Shown here: positions 63,136 through 64,000 of the stretch, piece by piece | Numbering within the stretch: the first letter of the stretch is position 1 | Layout of the letters: each line of letters begins with the position of its first letter | Source: Tetragonia tetragonoides | Taxonomy: Eukaryota; Streptophyta; Magnoliopsida; Caryophyllales; Aizoaceae | Length of the DNA: 64,000 bases | Direction of reading: 5' to 3' | Assembly (NCBI GenBank): GCA_038025085.1 | Contig: CM076140.1 | Coordinates: 26,754,501-26,818,500 of the forward strand | Notes under the pieces: generated by a model | Database searches by the model: none | Seen by the model: the letters and a program-made list of their open reading frames with translations, nothing else | What the model was told of the DNA's origin: nothing | Program-made: the position numbers and the translations under genes

Positions 63136-63757
63136 GACAAAGAAATCTAAAGCTATTCGGAATCCTAATCCTAGTCCGAATAGGAAACTAACTACGAAAC
63201 TGACTACAATTGTAAAACGGACTAACTAACAGCTTTCCTAACACCTAATGGACTTCTAATACTAATAACAATCAGATTATTACTCTCCTAAATATATTCT
63301 AACTAATTAAGGGAATACTAAACGAAATCGAACTAAAGAACTGATTACCTAGCGCCCAAGGCACAAACCCGCTGGAACAGTTTTCCACTGTAAATTAAAT
63401 CGCCTTTTAAACACTGTTACGGTTCGAATATGGGAAAATTCAAAAGATAGGATTTTTAGATCTCTTTTCCAGCTTTCTACAGAACTTTGAATCACCACGA
63501 TCCCATATCGTATGAGTGAGTTATGATCAAAATACGAACCAGTGTAGAAGCTGTCAAAATTACGGGAATCCTTATAACGAGTGAGATCATATAATAAGAG
63601 CTTTAATCCCGATCTTGTGTGTAAACTCCATGTAATTATCTTTGTAGGAGTTAATTTAATGCATAACCACCAAAGAAACTCGATGTAAACAAGAATAGAT
63701 GTTCTCTTGCTAGTTCCTTGGTTGTTCTGTTTACTTTGCACACTTGCTCCCGCATCA

Positions 63758-63762
63758 GAAGC
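63758..63762 (+). repeat. Probable eroded target-site duplication, right (GAAGC)
   Basis: Satellite continues from here in phase as TTCAACTC. See the left copy at 62925. Confidence 0.5.
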
Positions 63763-64000
63763 TTCAACTCAAGCTTTTGAATGCATTTACGCGTTTTAAA
63801 TGCTCATACGAGTAGGGTGAAAGAGATTTCAGTTCTTTTGTGTTGTATATTAAGAGAAAGCATCCAAATACTTTGTTTGGATTAATTTGAGGGTGAAACT
63901 ACACCTAGGATGTTTACAAGTACAAACAAGCTTCAACAAAAGCTTTTGCATGAATTTACGCGTTTTTAATGCTCATACGAGTGGGGTGATAGTGATCGAG
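63758..64000. repeat. 169-bp satellite array, right segment
   Basis: Satellite resumes directly after the second LTR at monomer position 103-104, runs through the rest of that monomer, one complete 169-bp monomer (63825-63993) and the first 7 bases of the next. The window then ends inside the array. The last monomers are family A with some private changes, for example CAACAAAAGC in place of CAACTCAAGC near 63934. Confidence 0.95.

Larger units (their letters stand above)
62930..63757 (-). mobile_element. Second solo LTR (828 bp), degraded flanks
   Basis: Non-satellite insert beginning TGATGTGAAAT and ending CCCGCATCA, so TG...CA with a TGATG/CATCA terminal inverted repeat. On the minus strand it starts TGATGCGGG and has a TATA box (CTATATATAGGGG) about 620 bp in, giving a U3 of about 620 bp and an R-U5 of about 200 bp. 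No internal retrotransposon sequence or second LTR is seen. Flanking 5-mers are CAAGT (left) and GAAGC (right). They differ from each other, but each is one change from CAAGC, the satellite at positions 103-107, where the array resumes on the right. This fits an eroded target duplication. On the left, about 67 bp of satellite are missing just before it. A minus-strand open frame of 130 codons (63349-63741) lies in the U3; I see no known domain in it. The LTR is not alignable by eye to the one at 12828 beyond TGATGCG. Confidence 0.8.

Noticed and set aside
12828..63757. The two LTRs as the ends of one 51-kb element
   Set aside because: They are different sequences apart from the first seven bases, each has its own flanks, and the DNA between them is satellite with no retrotransposon genes.
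1..64000. CENP-B box in the monomer
   Set aside because: No match to the TTCG...CGGG core was seen in the consensus or in the variants read. The CpG-containing parts are ACGCGT and TACGAG.
1..64000. tRNA, rRNA, telomere repeat or replication origin
   Set aside because: No cloverleaf, rRNA-like block or TTTAGGG-type run was seen. Everything outside the two LTRs follows the 169-bp monomer.

Overview
The window is almost entirely one AT-rich tandem satellite, with no protein-coding or RNA gene that I can support. The repeat unit is 169 bp (about 34% G+C by a hand count of the consensus). Following the phase from base 1 to base 64000 gives about 367 full-length monomers plus two that are split by insertions. 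Both window ends lie inside the array, so it continues on both sides. Together these point to a plant (peri)centromeric or heterochromatic block: nucleosome-length monomers, multimeric higher-order repeats (HORs), and two solo long terminal repeats (LTRs) with plant-type TATA boxes. I cannot name the species or match the satellite to a described family from sequence alone.

Layout. 1-12827: satellite of one main family (called A here), with a 1.3-kb segmental duplication (offset 2906 bp) and an 8-monomer HOR of 1352 bp repeated about 2.5 times (9.2-12.6 kb). 12828-13779: a 952-bp solo LTR with a perfect 5-bp target-site duplication. 13785-36.5 kb: family A again, with long-range duplications of 17, 18 and 20 monomers, seven 149-bp deletion monomers, and a 20-monomer HOR of 3340 bp repeated about 2.2 times (27.1-34.5 kb). 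About 36.5-62.9 kb: a mixed domain where family A alternates with two diverged families (B and C). It is built from 15-monomer (2531 bp), 13-monomer (2192 bp), 6-monomer (1011 bp) and more diverged 5- and 10-monomer blocks. 62930-63757: a second solo LTR (828 bp) with decayed flanks and a small satellite deletion. 63758-64000: satellite resumes.

In place of genes working together, the window records satellite evolution. Most change occurs in whole-monomer steps: amplification, monomer loss and monomer swapping. A few rare sub-monomer rearrangements (a 42-bp duplication, and deletions of 20, 9, 12 and 32 bp) arose once and were then copied or left as markers. From base 1 to about 34.4 kb the length is explained exactly by 169-bp units plus these few indels. 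The right-hand domain carries many more small indels and looks older and less homogenised. The short open frames across the array (about 60-104 codons) are by-products of the repeat and are not annotated as genes.
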